A stretch of DNA of 64,000 nt from Asaia lannensis NBRC 102526 (GTDB lineage: Bacteria > Pseudomonadota > Alphaproteobacteria > Acetobacterales > Acetobacteraceae). The DNA lies in contig NZ_JAMXQU010000003.1 in NCBI RefSeq assembly GCF_024054035.1, positions 310,001 through 374,000 on the forward strand, read 5' to 3'. Position 1 is the stretch's first letter; every line of letters begins with the position of its first letter. Made by a program: the position numbers and the translations under genes. Positions 47,037 through 57,979 of this stretch are shown in pieces. A model generated the notes under the pieces. The model was given only the letters and a program-made list of their open reading frames with translations, searched no databases and was not told the origin of the DNA.

Positions 47037-48230
47037 ATGGCAGGGCTCTCACGTGTCGATACGTCCAGAATAGGGCGCTGGTGGCGCAATATCGATCGCG
47101 TGACGCTTTGCTGCGTCGGGGTTCTGATTGCATTCGGCTATATTCTCATGCTTGCGGCCAGTCCTGCCGTGGCTGTGCGTATCGGTGCCTCGCGCGAGAT
47201 GTTCATTCTCAAACAGGTCATCTTCCTGCTTCTTGCGGGGGGCGTCGTGCTCGGCGTATCGAGCCTGTCACGCCCGGCTGTTGTCCGCCTTGCCCTGATC
47301 GGTGGCGTAATCGCACTTGGGGCCACATTCATGACGCTTGTTCATGGTGTGGAGATCAAGGGAGCACGGCGCTGGATTGCCCTGCCCATGATGTCGGTCC
47401 AGCCTTCGGAATTCCTCAAGCCGTTTTTCGCCGTGGTGACGGGCTGGCTGCTTGCCGAGCAGAGACGGCGGGTCATTTTCGGCTCCGTGCGTTTTCCAGG
47501 CATGCTGATCGCCTTCGGCTGTTTCGGGCTGATCCTGCTTCTGCTGAAATCGCAGCCGGATATCGGCATGCTTTCGGTCATCACCATGGTGTTTTTCATC
47601 CAGCTTTTCGTGAACGGTCTGCCGATCGTTTTCGTCGGAGCAGGTGTGGGTGCCATGATCGCGGCATTCGCAGGCGCCTACGTGGCCTTTCCTCATGTGC
47701 GCTCGCGCGTCGAGCGCTTCCTGCATCCGAATGTGGGTGATCATTATCAGATCGACACCGCCCTGCGCGCCTTCGGCAATGGCGGGATGATGGGGCGCGG
47801 TCCGGGCGAAGGGCGCGTGAAAGACCTTCTTCCCGACGCCCATGCCGATTTCGTCTTCGCCGTTGCGGGCGAGGAATACGGCCTGTTCATCTGCCTGTTC
47901 ATCATCCTGATCTTTGCGGTGATCGTCATACGCACGCTGCTCAAGCTGATGCGCGAGAGCGATCCGTTCGTGATCACTGCGGCATCGGGGCTGGTTGCGG
48001 GTTTCGGGCTTCAGGCGTTCATCAACATGGGCTCGACCCTGCATCTGATCCCTACAAAGGGCATGACGCTGCCCCTTATTTCCTATGGCGGTTCGTCCGC
48101 TCTCTCCATCGCCCTGACACTCGGCATGGTTCTGGCCCTGACACGCCATCAGGTCTCTGCCAGCCCGATCAGCTCCAGCTTTGCAGGACAGGGCCACTGG
48201 ACATCGCTGCGTGAAGGACAGAATTCATGA
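47037..48230 (+). CDS. ftsW: Septal peptidoglycan polymerase FtsW
   Basis: 397 residues of SEDS type with about ten membrane segments. RWIALPMMSVQPSEFLKP, the large periplasmic loop with DAHADFVFAVAGEEYG and the late LPLISYGGSS motif are characteristic. It polymerises septal glycan strands with FtsI. Its gene sits between murD and murG and overlaps murG by 4 bases. Confidence 0.96.
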   Translation: MAGLSRVDTSRIGRWWRNIDRVTLCCVGVLIAFGYILMLAASPAVAVRIGASREMFILKQVIFLLLAGGVVLGVSSLSRPAVVRLALIGGVIALGATFMTLVHGVEIKGARRWIALPMMSVQPSEFLKPFFAVVTGWLLAEQRRRVIFGSVRFPGMLIAFGCFGLILLLLKSQPDIGMLSVITMVFFIQLFVNGLPIVFVGAGVGAMIAAFAGAYVAFPHVRSRVERFLHPNVGDHYQIDTALRAFGNGGMMGRGPGEGRVKDLLPDAHADFVFAVAGEEYGLFICLFIILIFAVIVIRTLLKLMRESDPFVITAASGLVAGFGLQAFINMGSTLHLIPTKGMTLPLISYGGSSALSIALTLGMVLALTRHQVSASPISSSFAGQGHWTSLREGQNS

Positions 48231-49342
48231 AAAGCCCCATCGTCATTGCCGCCGGTGGTACGGGCGGCCATTTCTTTCCTGCCGAGGCTCTGGCGACAGA
48301 ACTCGCAGCGCGCGGTCATGATCTGGTGCTCATGACGGACAAGCGTGCAGGCAAGAGAACAAGCGGCATTTTCAGGGACAGGCTGCAATATGTGCTCGAT
48401 GGCACAGGTGTTGCCGGCAAAGGCATCGGCGCAAAACTGCGCGGCATGATTTCCCTGCTGCGCGGCGCCTGGGAGGCGCGCACCCTGCATAATGAGATCG
48501 CGCCAGTCGCGGTGATCGGGTTTGGCGGTTATCCCTCCGTTCCCCCTATTCTCGGCAGTCGTTTCCTCCCGGCTGCAAAGCGTCCCCTTGTCATTCTGCA
48601 TGAGGGCAATGCCGTTCTGGGTCAGGCCAATGCCATGCTGGCGCGCTTTGCCAGTGCCATCGCAACCTCTTATCCTACGGTAGCGCGTCTTCCGCTCGGC
48701 CTGCCCACAGCCCTGACCGGCATGCCCGTCCGCCCTGAAATAGAAGCCCTGCTGAACGAACCCTACACCCCGCCGGGAGAAGCCATTCAGCTCCTGATCT
48801 GGGGCGGCTCGCTCGGGGCCCGTTTTTTTTCCACCGCCATACCCGAGGCGCTTGCCCTGTTGCCTCCAGGCTTCCGGGCGCGACTGCGCATCACACAGCA
48901 GGTCCATGAAAAGGACATCCCGGAAGTGCGCGCAGCCTACGAGGCTGCCGGGATCGCCTGTACGCTCTCACCCTTTTTTGCCGATGTGGCCTCGCTGCTC
49001 AGGGAGGCCCATCTTGTCATCGGGCGGGCGGGCGGTTCGTCCGTGGCCGAACTGACCATTGCAGGGCGCCCCTCCATTCTTGTGCCGCTGCCAATTGCGG
49101 CCTCGGATGAACAGGGCGCCAACGCAAACCAGCTGGTCGACGCCGGGGGCGCCTGGATGTTCCGGCAAAAAGACATCACGACCGAGAGCCTTTCCGCCTT
49201 CATCGGCACGCTTCTCAACGATCCGGACCGTCTGGCAAAGGCGGCGGAGGCGGCCAGAGGCTTCGCTCATCCGCATAGCGCCCGCCTGCTGGCCGACCTT
49301 GTCGAAGCCCGTATTTCGGATTACCGGTCGCCTGTTTCCTGA
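48227..49342 (+). CDS. murG: Lipid II synthase, UDP-GlcNAc transferase
   Basis: 371 residues, GT-B fold. AAGGTGGHFFPAEALA near the N-terminus, FGGYPSVPP, and the donor-site HLVIGRAGGSSVAELT / VPLPIAASDEQGANA in the second half. It adds GlcNAc to lipid I on the inner face of the membrane, giving lipid II. 4-base overlap with ftsW. Confidence 0.97.
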   Translation: MKSPIVIAAGGTGGHFFPAEALATELAARGHDLVLMTDKRAGKRTSGIFRDRLQYVLDGTGVAGKGIGAKLRGMISLLRGAWEARTLHNEIAPVAVIGFGGYPSVPPILGSRFLPAAKRPLVILHEGNAVLGQANAMLARFASAIATSYPTVARLPLGLPTALTGMPVRPEIEALLNEPYTPPGEAIQLLIWGGSLGARFFSTAIPEALALLPPGFRARLRITQQVHEKDIPEVRAAYEAAGIACTLSPFFADVASLLREAHLVIGRAGGSSVAELTIAGRPSILVPLPIAASDEQGANANQLVDAGGAWMFRQKDITTESLSAFIGTLLNDPDRLAKAAEAARGFAHPHSARLLADLVEARISDYRSPVS

Positions 49343-49393
49343 TCCGTATCTCACGCACTTCTGTTTTTTACCGTTACTCTGAAAGCCCGGTTC

Positions 49394-50812
49394 ATGCGCG
49401 CACTTCCCCTCTCCATCGGAACCATCCATTTCGTCGGCATTGGCGGGATTGGCATGTCCGGCATTGCCGAGGTGCTGCATATGCTCGGCTACAAGGTTCA
49501 GGGGTCGGATATCAGCGAAAACGCCAATGTGCTGCGCCTGCGCAAGCTGGGTATCACAGTCGCCATCGGCCATGACGAGGCCAATCTTGGCGCAGCGCAG
49601 GTGGTAGTCACCTCAACAGCCGTCAGGAAGGACAACCCCGAGGTTGTGGCCGCCCGCTCAAGGCTGATCCCTGTCGTGCGCCGCGCCGAAATGCTGGCCG
49701 AGCTCATGCGCCTGCGCTGGGCCGTGGCCATTGGCGGCACGCATGGCAAGACCACCACAACGAGCCTCGTGGCCTGTGTTCTGGAACAGGCCAAATTGGA
49801 CCCGACCGTAATCAATGGCGGAATTATCGAGGCCTATGGCACCAATACGCGCATGGGCTCGGGCGACTGGATGGTGGTCGAGGCGGATGAGAGCGACGGC
49901 TCTTTCCTGCGTCTGCCTGCCGTGATTGCCGTCGTCACCAATATGGACCCCGAGCATCTGGACCACTGGGGCACGGCAGAGGCCATGCAGGCGGCTTACG
50001 ACCAGTTCGTGTCCAATATTCCATTCTACGGTTTTGCTGTGCTGTGCATCGATCATCCTGCCGTGCAGCAGATGATTCCCCGCCTGTCCGATCATCGCAT
50101 CGTGACCTATGGCTTCAGCCCCCAGGCCGATATACGCGCCGACAAGCTCATTACCGATCGTCTGGGTGCGACCTTCGAGGTGGTGATTACCAGCCGCACG
50201 CAAAAAACCACCCGTCGTGCCGGGCCGTTCCGCCTGCCCATGCTGGGCCAGCATAACGTGCTCAACGCCCTGGCCGCCATCGCCGTGGCAAGCGAGATGG
50301 ACATCAATGACGAGACCATCCGCCTGGCGCTGGCCGGTTTCCGTGGCGTCAAACGCCGCTTCACACGTTGCGGCGATTTCAACGGCATTACGGTGATCGA
50401 CGATTACGGCCATCATCCTGTCGAGATCGCAGCCGTATTGCGCGCTGCCCGTCAGGCCGGTGCTCGCGATGTCATCGCCGTGGTTCAGCCCCATCGCTAT
50501 TCGCGTCTGGAAGCACTGTTCAGTGATTTCTGCACCTGCATGAACGATGCGGGCACAGTGATCGTGACCGATGTCTACGCCGCAGGTGAAGCCCCGATCG
50601 AAGGCGTAAGCCGCGATTCGCTGATCGAGGGTCTACGCGCAAGTGGGCATCGTTCCGTCGTGCCGCTCCCGGGACCGGAGCATCTGGCAGAGATGATCAA
50701 TGCCATCGCCAAGCCAGGCGATTTCGTTGTCTGTCTCGGCGCCGGCACGATCACCAACTGGGCGCATGCCCTGCCCGGTCAGCTCGCAGCCCTGAACGGC
50801 AAGACATTATGA
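49394..50812 (+). CDS. murC: UDP-MurNAc:L-alanine ligase
   Basis: 472 residues. [14 protein letters not shown] at the N-terminus, ATP site [10 protein letters not shown] (about 115), [12 protein letters not shown] and DDYGHHPVE are MurC motifs. It adds the first amino acid to UDP-MurNAc. Overlaps murB by 4 bases. Confidence 0.98.
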   Translation: MRALPLSIGTIHFVGIGGIGMSGIAEVLHMLGYKVQGSDISENANVLRLRKLGITVAIGHDEANLGAAQVVVTSTAVRKDNPEVVAARSRLIPVVRRAEMLAELMRLRWAVAIGGTHGKTTTTSLVACVLEQAKLDPTVINGGIIEAYGTNTRMGSGDWMVVEADESDGSFLRLPAVIAVVTNMDPEHLDHWGTAEAMQAAYDQFVSNIPFYGFAVLCIDHPAVQQMIPRLSDHRIVTYGFSPQADIRADKLITDRLGATFEVVITSRTQKTTRRAGPFRLPMLGQHNVLNALAAIAVASEMDINDETIRLALAGFRGVKRRFTRCGDFNGITVIDDYGHHPVEIAAVLRAARQAGARDVIAVVQPHRYSRLEALFSDFCTCMNDAGTVIVTDVYAAGEAPIEGVSRDSLIEGLRASGHRSVVPLPGPEHLAEMINAIAKPGDFVVCLGAGTITNWAHALPGQLAALNGKTL

Positions 50813-51732
50813 GCTCTGCACTGCACCAGCTTGCGCCGCGTGGCAGACTGAGTTTCGACGCCCCACTTGGCCCGCGTGCGTGGTTTCGCACCGGAGGCAA
50901 TGCGGAAGCGCTGTTCGTGCCCAAAGACGCGCAGGATCTGGCCGAGACTCTTGCGGCCCTGCCGGAAGGCACGCCCGTCACCATGCTCGGGGCCTGCTCG
51001 AACGTCATCATAAGGGATGACGGTATCGATGGACTGGTTGTGCGTCTGGCGGGTGGCTTTGCCGATATTACCGTCGAGCCGGATGGGCTGATTGCAGGTG
51101 CAGCGGCGCTCGACATGATCGTTGCCGAGCAGGCTGCCGCTGCCGGGCTGGCCGGGCTCGAATTTCTTGCCGGCATTCCCGGCTCCATCGGGGGGGCCGT
51201 GGTGATGAATGCCGGCGCCTATGGCTCCGACATCAAGGCCGTGCTCGACTGGGCCGAAATCCTGCTGCCGGGGGGCACGACCGCGCGCCTCGCCAACAGC
51301 GATCTTGCTTTCAGCTATCGTCACGCCAGCCTGCCACCGGGCGCGATCGTTCTGCGCGCGCGCCTTCGTGCTCAACCCGGCAACGCCGATGCGATCCGCG
51401 CGCACATCACCGAAATCAAGGCCGCGCGTGAGGCCTCGCAACCCGTCAAGGCACGCACAGGCGGGTCGACCTTCCGCAATCCGGACGGGCACAAGGCATG
51501 GCAACTGATCGATGAAGCCGGCTGCCGTGGCCTGACGAAGGGCGGGGCTCAGGTGAGCGAGAAGCACTGCAATTTTCTGCTCAATCTCGGCACGGCGACC
51601 AGCAGCGATCTCGAAGCACTCGGCGATGAAGTGCGCGATCGTGTCCTTGCCCATAGCGGCGTTGCGCTGCACTGGGAAATCAAGCGTATCGGAAAACGAC
51701 CCGGCAACCGACCTGTAGGGGAACACTCATGA
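50809..51732 (+). CDS. murB: UDP-N-acetylenolpyruvoylglucosamine reductase
   Basis: 307 residues. FAD-binding [10 protein letters not shown] and [17 protein letters not shown], and the catalytic-Ser motif [20 protein letters not shown] identify MurB of type I. It reduces the enolpyruvyl group using NADPH to give UDP-MurNAc. 4-base overlaps on both sides. Confidence 0.97.
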   Translation: MSSALHQLAPRGRLSFDAPLGPRAWFRTGGNAEALFVPKDAQDLAETLAALPEGTPVTMLGACSNVIIRDDGIDGLVVRLAGGFADITVEPDGLIAGAAALDMIVAEQAAAAGLAGLEFLAGIPGSIGGAVVMNAGAYGSDIKAVLDWAEILLPGGTTARLANSDLAFSYRHASLPPGAIVLRARLRAQPGNADAIRAHITEIKAAREASQPVKARTGGSTFRNPDGHKAWQLIDEAGCRGLTKGGAQVSEKHCNFLLNLGTATSSDLEALGDEVRDRVLAHSGVALHWEIKRIGKRPGNRPVGEHS

Positions 51733-52667
51733 GCCTGAAAATTGCCGTTCTGCAGGGCGGGATTTCGAGCGAACGTCCGGTCAGCCTGCGCAGTGGTGCA
51801 GGCGTGGCACAGGCCCTGATCGAAGCCGGACATGACGTGGTCAGCGTCGATGCAGGTGCCGATCTGGTGGAGACGATTCAGGCACTGCGCAAGGCAGCAC
51901 CCGATGTCGTGTTCAACGCCCTGCACGGACCGCTGGGCGAGGATGGCGCCATTCAGGGCGTGCTTGAGTGGCTCGGTCTGCCCTATACCCATTCCTCCAT
52001 ACGTGCCTCATCCCTCGCCATGGACAAGGAGGCATCACGCCGGGTGTTTGCCGCCGCAGGGCTGCCCGTCGCCGAAGGCCGCGTGGTCACGATGGAAGAA
52101 CTCGCCGCTGGCGATCCCCTTCCGACCCCCTATGTGGTCAAGCCGATAGCCGAGGGCTCGTCATTCGGTGTGGAAATCGTGCGTAGCGGCAGCAACAGAC
52201 GACAGTCCATTGCCGCCAGCTGGGCTTATGGCAACGAGGCACTTGTCGAGGAATATATTCCCGGTCGCGAGCTGACCGTTGCCGTGCTCGGCGATCGTGC
52301 GCTCACGGTGACCGACATCGTTGCCGCTTCCCCCACCGGCGATTTCTACGATTTCGACGCCAAATATGCGCCGGGTGGCTCGGTTCATCATGTGCCTGCA
52401 CAGGTGCCCGAGGCGATTTTCGAGCAGGCTCTGCGCTGCGCCGAAGCCGCGCATCGTGCGCTCGGCTGCTCCGGGGCATCGCGTTCCGACTTTCGCTATG
52501 ACGAGGAAACAGGGCGATTGATCCTGCTGGAGGTCAACACCCAACCCGGCATGACGGCCACGTCGCTTTTGCCCGAGCAGGCGGCCTATTGCGGGATCAG
52601 CTATCCCGAACTCTGCGACTGGCTCGTGCGCGACGCACTGGCCCAGCGCGGTCGACGCGCTGCATGA
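51729..52667 (+). CDS. ddl: D-alanine-D-alanine ligase
   Basis: 312 residues with ATP-grasp fold. VFNALHGPLGEDGAIQG, YTHSSIRASSLAMDKEASR, KPIAEGSSFGVEI and LLEVNTQPGMTATSLLPEQA are the family motifs. It makes the D-Ala-D-Ala used by MurF and is the target of D-cycloserine. The ftsQ ATG overlaps its stop. Confidence 0.97.
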   Translation: MSLKIAVLQGGISSERPVSLRSGAGVAQALIEAGHDVVSVDAGADLVETIQALRKAAPDVVFNALHGPLGEDGAIQGVLEWLGLPYTHSSIRASSLAMDKEASRRVFAAAGLPVAEGRVVTMEELAAGDPLPTPYVVKPIAEGSSFGVEIVRSGSNRRQSIAASWAYGNEALVEEYIPGRELTVAVLGDRALTVTDIVAASPTGDFYDFDAKYAPGGSVHHVPAQVPEAIFEQALRCAEAAHRALGCSGASRSDFRYDEETGRLILLEVNTQPGMTATSLLPEQAAYCGISYPELCDWLVRDALAQRGRRAA

Positions 52668-53707
52668 AAAACAGGCGACCGGACACTTCCTATCGCGGCC
52701 CTGTGCAGCAGGACAGACCGGCCAGACTGGTCCTGTTCATGCGGCGGCACAAGCGCGGCGTGCGTGTGCTTCTGGTTTTCCTGTTTCTGCTCGTTCTGGC
52801 CGTGATCGCGGCATCGGCCCTGCGTCTGTCGGCATCAGAAGCGCGGTTTGCGCCTTATCGCGCAAAACTCGTCCATTATCTCCCTTTCCAGATCAAGACG
52901 ATTCAGGTTCAGGGCCGTGTCCTGACGCCGGAAGACGACCTGATGAAGGCGCTCGGCACGACGACGGGACAACCCATTTTCGGCTTTTCGGTTGCGGCGG
53001 CACGCGACCGCATTGATGCCCTGCCCTTTGTCGATCATGCCACTGTCGAGCGCCATATGCCCGATACTGTGGTCGTCAAGATTACCGAACGCAGCCCAAT
53101 CGCCGTCTGGCAGGATCATGGACAATTCATCCTGATCAACCGCGCGGGCGAGCGCGTTCCCGATCAGGGTCTTGAAGGCAAAAACGGTCAGGCTTTCATC
53201 CGCCTGCCTCTGGTTGTGGGAGAAGGGGCCAATATGGCGGCCTCCTCGCTTGTTGATGCCTTTACCGCCAATCCGACCGTGAAGGAATTCGTCGTGGCTG
53301 CCGTGCGTGTGGGCCAGAGACGCTGGAACCTGACCTTGCGTGACGGAGCGACGGTGCTTCTCCCCGAGGGACAGGAACAGGCCGCGCTGACGCGGCTTGC
53401 GCAATATCAGGCGCAGTTCCGCCTGCTGGAACGTCCTGTGGTCTCGATCGACATGCGTCTTCCCGATCGTATGGTTATCCACCAGCCGCCTGCGCCCGAT
53501 GGAACAGGCCAGCCGGGTGCGCAGACCGACGGGAAACCGGGCGACACCGCGCATGACGGCAGCACTGCCGACACAACCGGTGCCACTCCGGCACCGGGCC
53601 CGAAAGACGCGCATAATCCCGCCCACAGACAAGCCCGTAATCCTGCACCGAAGACTGGCGGCCCCCGCCCTGCCCCCGCCTCAGATGGAGCATCGACAGA
53701 AGAATGA
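52664..53707 (+). CDS. ftsQ: Cell division protein FtsQ
   Basis: 347 residues from ATG 52664, which overlaps the ddl stop. A basic N-terminus, one membrane segment (about 32-50), a POTRA domain (about 72-140: FQIKTIQVQGR, ALPFVDHATVERHMPDTVVV, KITERSPIAVWQ) and the beta domain to about 275. FtsQ recruits FtsL/FtsB and the septal synthase. The last 65 residues are a Pro/Ala/Gly-rich, probably unstructured tail not common in the family. Confidence 0.95.
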   Translation: MKNRRPDTSYRGPVQQDRPARLVLFMRRHKRGVRVLLVFLFLLVLAVIAASALRLSASEARFAPYRAKLVHYLPFQIKTIQVQGRVLTPEDDLMKALGTTTGQPIFGFSVAAARDRIDALPFVDHATVERHMPDTVVVKITERSPIAVWQDHGQFILINRAGERVPDQGLEGKNGQAFIRLPLVVGEGANMAASSLVDAFTANPTVKEFVVAAVRVGQRRWNLTLRDGATVLLPEGQEQAALTRLAQYQAQFRLLERPVVSIDMRLPDRMVIHQPPAPDGTGQPGAQTDGKPGDTAHDGSTADTTGATPAPGPKDAHNPAHRQARNPAPKTGGPRPAPASDGASTEE

Positions 53708-55104
53708 ACGATCTCGTGGTTACAGATCCGGAAACACCGCGCAAGAAGCGCAGGCGCACCGTACGCAGCCGTGCCCTGCTGCCGGTGAGTACTGGCCAGA
53801 GACATCACGAGCGTTCGGAAGAACACATCCTGTCCCTGCCGCCCGCTGACGAACCGGCCGTTCCGCGCAACTGGCGCGTCGGCGTTTTCGGCGTTCTCGA
53901 TATCGGCTCGACCAAAATGACCTGCCTGATCGGGCGTGGCGAAGCCGACGGCACATTACGCGTGCTCGGTTATGGCTGGCGCCGGTCGCGCGGCATCCGT
54001 AACGGCAACATCGTCGACCTCAAGGAAGCCGAACAGGCCATACGCGCGACGGTCGGTCAGGCCGAAGATGCTGCAGACAGACGTCTGGACAATATCGCGG
54101 TCAATCTCTCCTGCGGTCATCCGGAGAGCCGGCTGTTCAATGCGCGTATGCCCATCGGCGGACAGGGCGTCACGGAAAGCGACATGGTGCGCGTCGTGGC
54201 AGAAGGTCAGGCCCGCGCCTATACCGAAGGGCGCACGGTCATTCACACCCTGCCGATCGGCTATGCCGTGGACGATACCTACGGGATCGTCGACCCTCGC
54301 GGTCAGGTATGCGAGCAGCTGACCGCCCGCCTGCATGTCGTCGATGCTGCAACGACGGCCGTACGCACACTGGACTCGGTTCTGATGCGTTCGGAACTGA
54401 AAATGACCGGGCTGGTTTCCGCCTCTCTTGCTTCAGGTCTTTCCGTTCTCGACGCCGATGAGCGCGAACTCGGCGCCACGGTGGTCGATATGGGCGGCGG
54501 CACCACGTCCATCGCCGTTTTCGGTGACGGCATGCTGCGCCATACGGCTTTTCTGCCGGTGGGCGGGCTGCATGTAACGCGCGATCTGGCCGGTATGCTC
54601 TCCACTTCGTTGGATGAGGCGGAGCGGCTGAAAACAAAATACGGCGCTGCAGAGCTTTCTGCCGAAGACAGCAGCGAGCTGATCACGCTCCAGAAAATCG
54701 GCGAAGCCCCCGGCACACTGACGACAGTGTCGCGTGCAAGACTGGTCTCGGCCATCCGGCCGCGTATCGAGGAAACGCTCGAACTCGTGCGAGACCGTCT
54801 TGACGATGCCGGTTTCAGCAGGACAGGCCGCGAACGCGTGGTCCTGACCGGCGGTGCCTCGCTGCTCGATGGTGTCGGCCCCATGGCAGCCCGTATTCTG
54901 GACCGCCCGGTGCGTCTGGGCCGACCGCTCGGCATTGTGGGTCTGCCTGAAATCGGCGCAAACTCGGCGGGCTTCTCGACGGCGTCGGGTCTGCTTGCCT
55001 GGGTAGCCGGCGCCGATCGCAGTTTTCACGACGCCGATGCCCCCGAACCACGCCCGAATGGCATGTTAAAGCGCCTCGTTCATTTCATTAGGGGTCGCAC
55101 CTGA
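53704..55104 (+). CDS. ftsA: Cell division protein FtsA
   Basis: 466 residues. Actin-like ATPase fold: FGVLDIGSTKMTCLIGRG phosphate loop, VVDMGGGTTSIAVF, and VVLTGGASLLDGV. A basic extension of about 55 residues precedes the core, and the C-terminus (NGMLKRLVHFIRGR) is the amphipathic membrane anchor. It tethers FtsZ to the membrane. The first codon overlaps ftsQ's stop; ftsZ follows after 85 bases. Confidence 0.97.
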   Translation: MNDLVVTDPETPRKKRRRTVRSRALLPVSTGQRHHERSEEHILSLPPADEPAVPRNWRVGVFGVLDIGSTKMTCLIGRGEADGTLRVLGYGWRRSRGIRNGNIVDLKEAEQAIRATVGQAEDAADRRLDNIAVNLSCGHPESRLFNARMPIGGQGVTESDMVRVVAEGQARAYTEGRTVIHTLPIGYAVDDTYGIVDPRGQVCEQLTARLHVVDAATTAVRTLDSVLMRSELKMTGLVSASLASGLSVLDADERELGATVVDMGGGTTSIAVFGDGMLRHTAFLPVGGLHVTRDLAGMLSTSLDEAERLKTKYGAAELSAEDSSELITLQKIGEAPGTLTTVSRARLVSAIRPRIEETLELVRDRLDDAGFSRTGRERVVLTGGASLLDGVGPMAARILDRPVRLGRPLGIVGLPEIGANSAGFSTASGLLAWVAGADRSFHDADAPEPRPNGMLKRLVHFIRGRT

Positions 55105-55189
55105 GGAAAAACTAACCTATTAAGGTTACGCTCTTCAGTCATAACTCCTAGATTCCAGGGACTGATTTCAGCCCTATCCGGATTACGCC

Positions 55190-56674
55190 ATGACGCTAAA
55201 TCTTACTGCCCCGCAATATAATTATTCCGATTTCTCTCCACGCATTACCGTTATAGGCGTGGGTGGAGGCGGCATGAATGCCGTCAACAACATGATCGAG
55301 ATGCAGTTGCAGGGCGTCGAGTTCGTCGTGGCCAATACCGATGCCCAGGCACTGGCCGGCTCGCGTGCCGAACGTCGTGTCCAGCTGGGCCCGCATCTCA
55401 CCCAGGGACTGGGCGCAGGCGCAAAACCCGAGATCGGCAAGGCAGCCGCTGAAGAGGCCGCAGACGAAATCAGCCGTCATATCGATGGCGCCCATATGGT
55501 GTTCGTCACCGCGGGCATGGGCGGCGGCACCGGCACGGGTGCGGCGCCTGTCATCGCCAAGATGGCGCGCGACCGCAAGATCCTGACCGTGGGCGTTGTC
55601 AGCACGCCTTTCGGGTTCGAGGGTGCGCGTCGCAAGAAGGTTGCCGAGGCCGGAATCGCCGAGCTTCAGCAATATGTCGATACGCTCATCGTCATTCCGA
55701 ACCAGAATCTCTTTCGCATGGCCACCATGCACACCACCCTGCGCGAAGCCTTCAAGATGGCTGACGAAGTGCTGTATATGGGCGTGCGCGGCGTAACCGA
55801 CCTCATGCTTGCGCCGGGTCTGATCAATCTCGACTTTGCCGATATCCGTACGGTGATGGCCGAGATGGGCAAAGCCATGATGGGCACCGGTGAGGCAGAG
55901 GGCGAGGATCGCGCGCTTGAAGCTGCCAACCGTGCCATCTCCAACCCGCTCCTCGACGATTCGTCCATGTCCGGCGCACGTGGCCTGCTGATCAACATCA
56001 CAGGTGGCGACGACCTGACCCTGTACGAAGTCGATCAGGCCGCAGAGCGCATCCGTCAGGAAGTGGCAGACGACGCGACAATCATCTGGGGTTCGGCAAT
56101 CGATTCGACACTGAACGGGCGTATTCGCGTCTCTGTCGTGGCCACAGGCATCGATGGCAGCCGTGCGCCCGACCCCGAGGCCGCTGAAGCCCCTGCCGAA
56201 CCCGCTCAGGAGGCGCCTGTCGCGCCAGAGGGAGCAGAACTCAATCAGGGCAACACCGCTCAGCCCTTCCAGCCTGCCTCCACCTACGCCTCGGTGCCGC
56301 GTCAGCAGCCCCAGTACACAACGGATTCGCAGGGACAGGCCGCTGCAGCGCCTTCGCCCCATTCCGTACCGCCTCAGGCTGCGAAACACACGCCGCAGGC
56401 TGCACCGTCACCGCGTTCCGGTCTTTTCTCGGATCAGGGCCAGCGCCCTGCCCCCGAGCCGCAATCGCAGCCGCGCAGCCTGTTCGGCATCGTGACGGGC
56501 GCACTTCGCGGTCGCCCGGCACAGACGCATGCTGCCCCTCAGGAAGAGGCTCCGCGCAACGAACCCACCGTGGTCGAGCGTGCAGAACCGTCGCGTCCGG
56601 TGTCGAGCCACGACAGCGGTGACGAGAACGGTCTGGATATCCCCGCCTTCCTGAGACGCGACCAGGGGCGCTGA
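55190..56674 (+). CDS. ftsZ: Cell division protein FtsZ
   Basis: 494 residues. GTP-binding [12 protein letters not shown] (about 109-120), [17 protein letters not shown] at the start, and the T7 loop region [11 protein letters not shown]. After the tubulin-like core (to about 325) comes a long Pro/Gln/Ala-rich linker of about 150 residues, then the conserved tip [12 protein letters not shown] that binds FtsA. Linker length is typical of alphaproteobacteria. The 85-base gap after ftsA can hold an extra promoter, in line with separate control of ftsZ. Confidence 0.98.
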   Translation: MTLNLTAPQYNYSDFSPRITVIGVGGGGMNAVNNMIEMQLQGVEFVVANTDAQALAGSRAERRVQLGPHLTQGLGAGAKPEIGKAAAEEAADEISRHIDGAHMVFVTAGMGGGTGTGAAPVIAKMARDRKILTVGVVSTPFGFEGARRKKVAEAGIAELQQYVDTLIVIPNQNLFRMATMHTTLREAFKMADEVLYMGVRGVTDLMLAPGLINLDFADIRTVMAEMGKAMMGTGEAEGEDRALEAANRAISNPLLDDSSMSGARGLLINITGGDDLTLYEVDQAAERIRQEVADDATIIWGSAIDSTLNGRIRVSVVATGIDGSRAPDPEAAEAPAEPAQEAPVAPEGAELNQGNTAQPFQPASTYASVPRQQPQYTTDSQGQAAAAPSPHSVPPQAAKHTPQAAPSPRSGLFSDQGQRPAPEPQSQPRSLFGIVTGALRGRPAQTHAAPQEEAPRNEPTVVERAEPSRPVSSHDSGDENGLDIPAFLRRDQGR

Positions 56675-56695
56675 AGCCTTGACAGGACCTCAGCT

Positions 56696-56721
56696 TGAAA
56701 CCAAAATTACATTTGGTTTCA
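56696..56721. terminator. Hairpin between ftsZ and lpxC
   Basis: TGAAACCAAA, six-base loop, TTTGGTTTCA: perfect 10-base arms 22 bases after the ftsZ stop. There is no T run, so termination, attenuation or mRNA 3'-end protection are all possible. Confidence 0.5.
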
Positions 56722-56838
56722 GGCACTTACGCCGTAATGAATGGCAATAAACATTGACTGGTCTGCCCTGCCTCTAAGCGGCTAGAGCTTTCTTCGGATC
56801 CGGAATTTTGTGACCGGCTATCGGGGAGAGTCATTATC

Positions 56839-57846
56839 ATGCAGATCACGGCCGAAACACCGTTCAAAGCATTGATTGTGCCTCCTCCCCTGTTCCAAGC
56901 CACCCCCGACCAGACCACACGCTTTTACGGCGTTGCAAAAAATCCGCTTCAATCGACGCTGAAACAATCCATCACCTGCGTGGGTGTCGGGCTGCATAGC
57001 GGCCACACGGTACGCATGACGCTTCATCCGGCCCCGGTCCATCATGGCGTGGTCTTCGAGCGTATCGACTGTCCCGGCTCGAAGCCTATCCCGGCCCGGT
57101 ACGACAATGTCGTCTGCACACGTCTCAGCACAGTCATTGCCCATGCCGATGCACCCGAAATACGGGTAGCAACCATCGAGCATCTCATGGCTGCTCTTCA
57201 TGCCAACGGGATCGATAATGTCCGGATCGAAATCGACGGGCCGGAAACACCCGTGCTCGATGGATCAGCCGCAGAATTCGATTTTCTGATCCAGTGCGCG
57301 GGAACGCTTCAGCAGGATGCGTCACGCGGCATCGTCGAAGTGCTCCGCCCGGTTCATGTGGAAGATGCGAACGGTGCTTTTGCCGAACTTCGCCCTGCAC
57401 GTACGGGGTTTGCGCTTGCGATGTCCATCGATTTCGATGTCGAGGCGATCGGTCGCCAGCGTCATGCCATGCCGCTCACAGTCCAGCGCTTTCGACAGGA
57501 GGTGAGCTTCTGCCGTACTTTCGTCGAGCGCAAGGAAATCGACGCGCTTCAGAAAATGGGTCTGGCACGTGGCGGATCGCTGCATAATGCGATCGTTGTG
57601 GAAGGCGCAACGGTTCTCAATCCAGCGGGCTTGCGTCACCCCAAGGAATTCGTGCGTCACAAGCTTATGGATGCGGTCGGCGATCTCTATCTCGCCGGAC
57701 ACACGTTCAAGGCCGGTTTCATGGGACACAAGTCGGGGCATGGGCTGAATAACCGCCTGCTGCGCGCGCTGTTTTCTTCAGGCGAGAACTGGCGCCTCGT
57801 CGGCGACGACGCCCTCAGTCACAATCTGGCCCACGCTACCGCCTGA
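56839..57846 (+). CDS. lpxC: UDP-3-O-acyl-GlcNAc deacetylase
   Basis: 335 residues. Zinc ligands in TIEHLMAALHANGIDN and HKLMDAVGDLYLAG, plus the catalytic HKSGHGLNN near the C-terminus, identify LpxC. It performs the committed step of lipid A synthesis. The N-terminus is about 38 residues longer than in E. coli before QSTLKQSITCVGVGLHSG; a later start is possible but none is well placed. Its position after ftsZ is the usual proteobacterial order. Confidence 0.96.
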   Translation: MQITAETPFKALIVPPPLFQATPDQTTRFYGVAKNPLQSTLKQSITCVGVGLHSGHTVRMTLHPAPVHHGVVFERIDCPGSKPIPARYDNVVCTRLSTVIAHADAPEIRVATIEHLMAALHANGIDNVRIEIDGPETPVLDGSAAEFDFLIQCAGTLQQDASRGIVEVLRPVHVEDANGAFAELRPARTGFALAMSIDFDVEAIGRQRHAMPLTVQRFRQEVSFCRTFVERKEIDALQKMGLARGGSLHNAIVVEGATVLNPAGLRHPKEFVRHKLMDAVGDLYLAGHTFKAGFMGHKSGHGLNNRLLRALFSSGENWRLVGDDALSHNLAHATA

Positions 57847-57979
57847 AACCTGCAGACGAAAGATCCGGCCTTTTCGAGGTCGGTTAAAGGTCTTGCATCA
57901 TAGAAACGATCCGGTGCGCGCAGGTCTTCCGCGAATTGTCAGGCGTGATATAAGACCGTTCGTCAGTGGAAGAGTCGGC

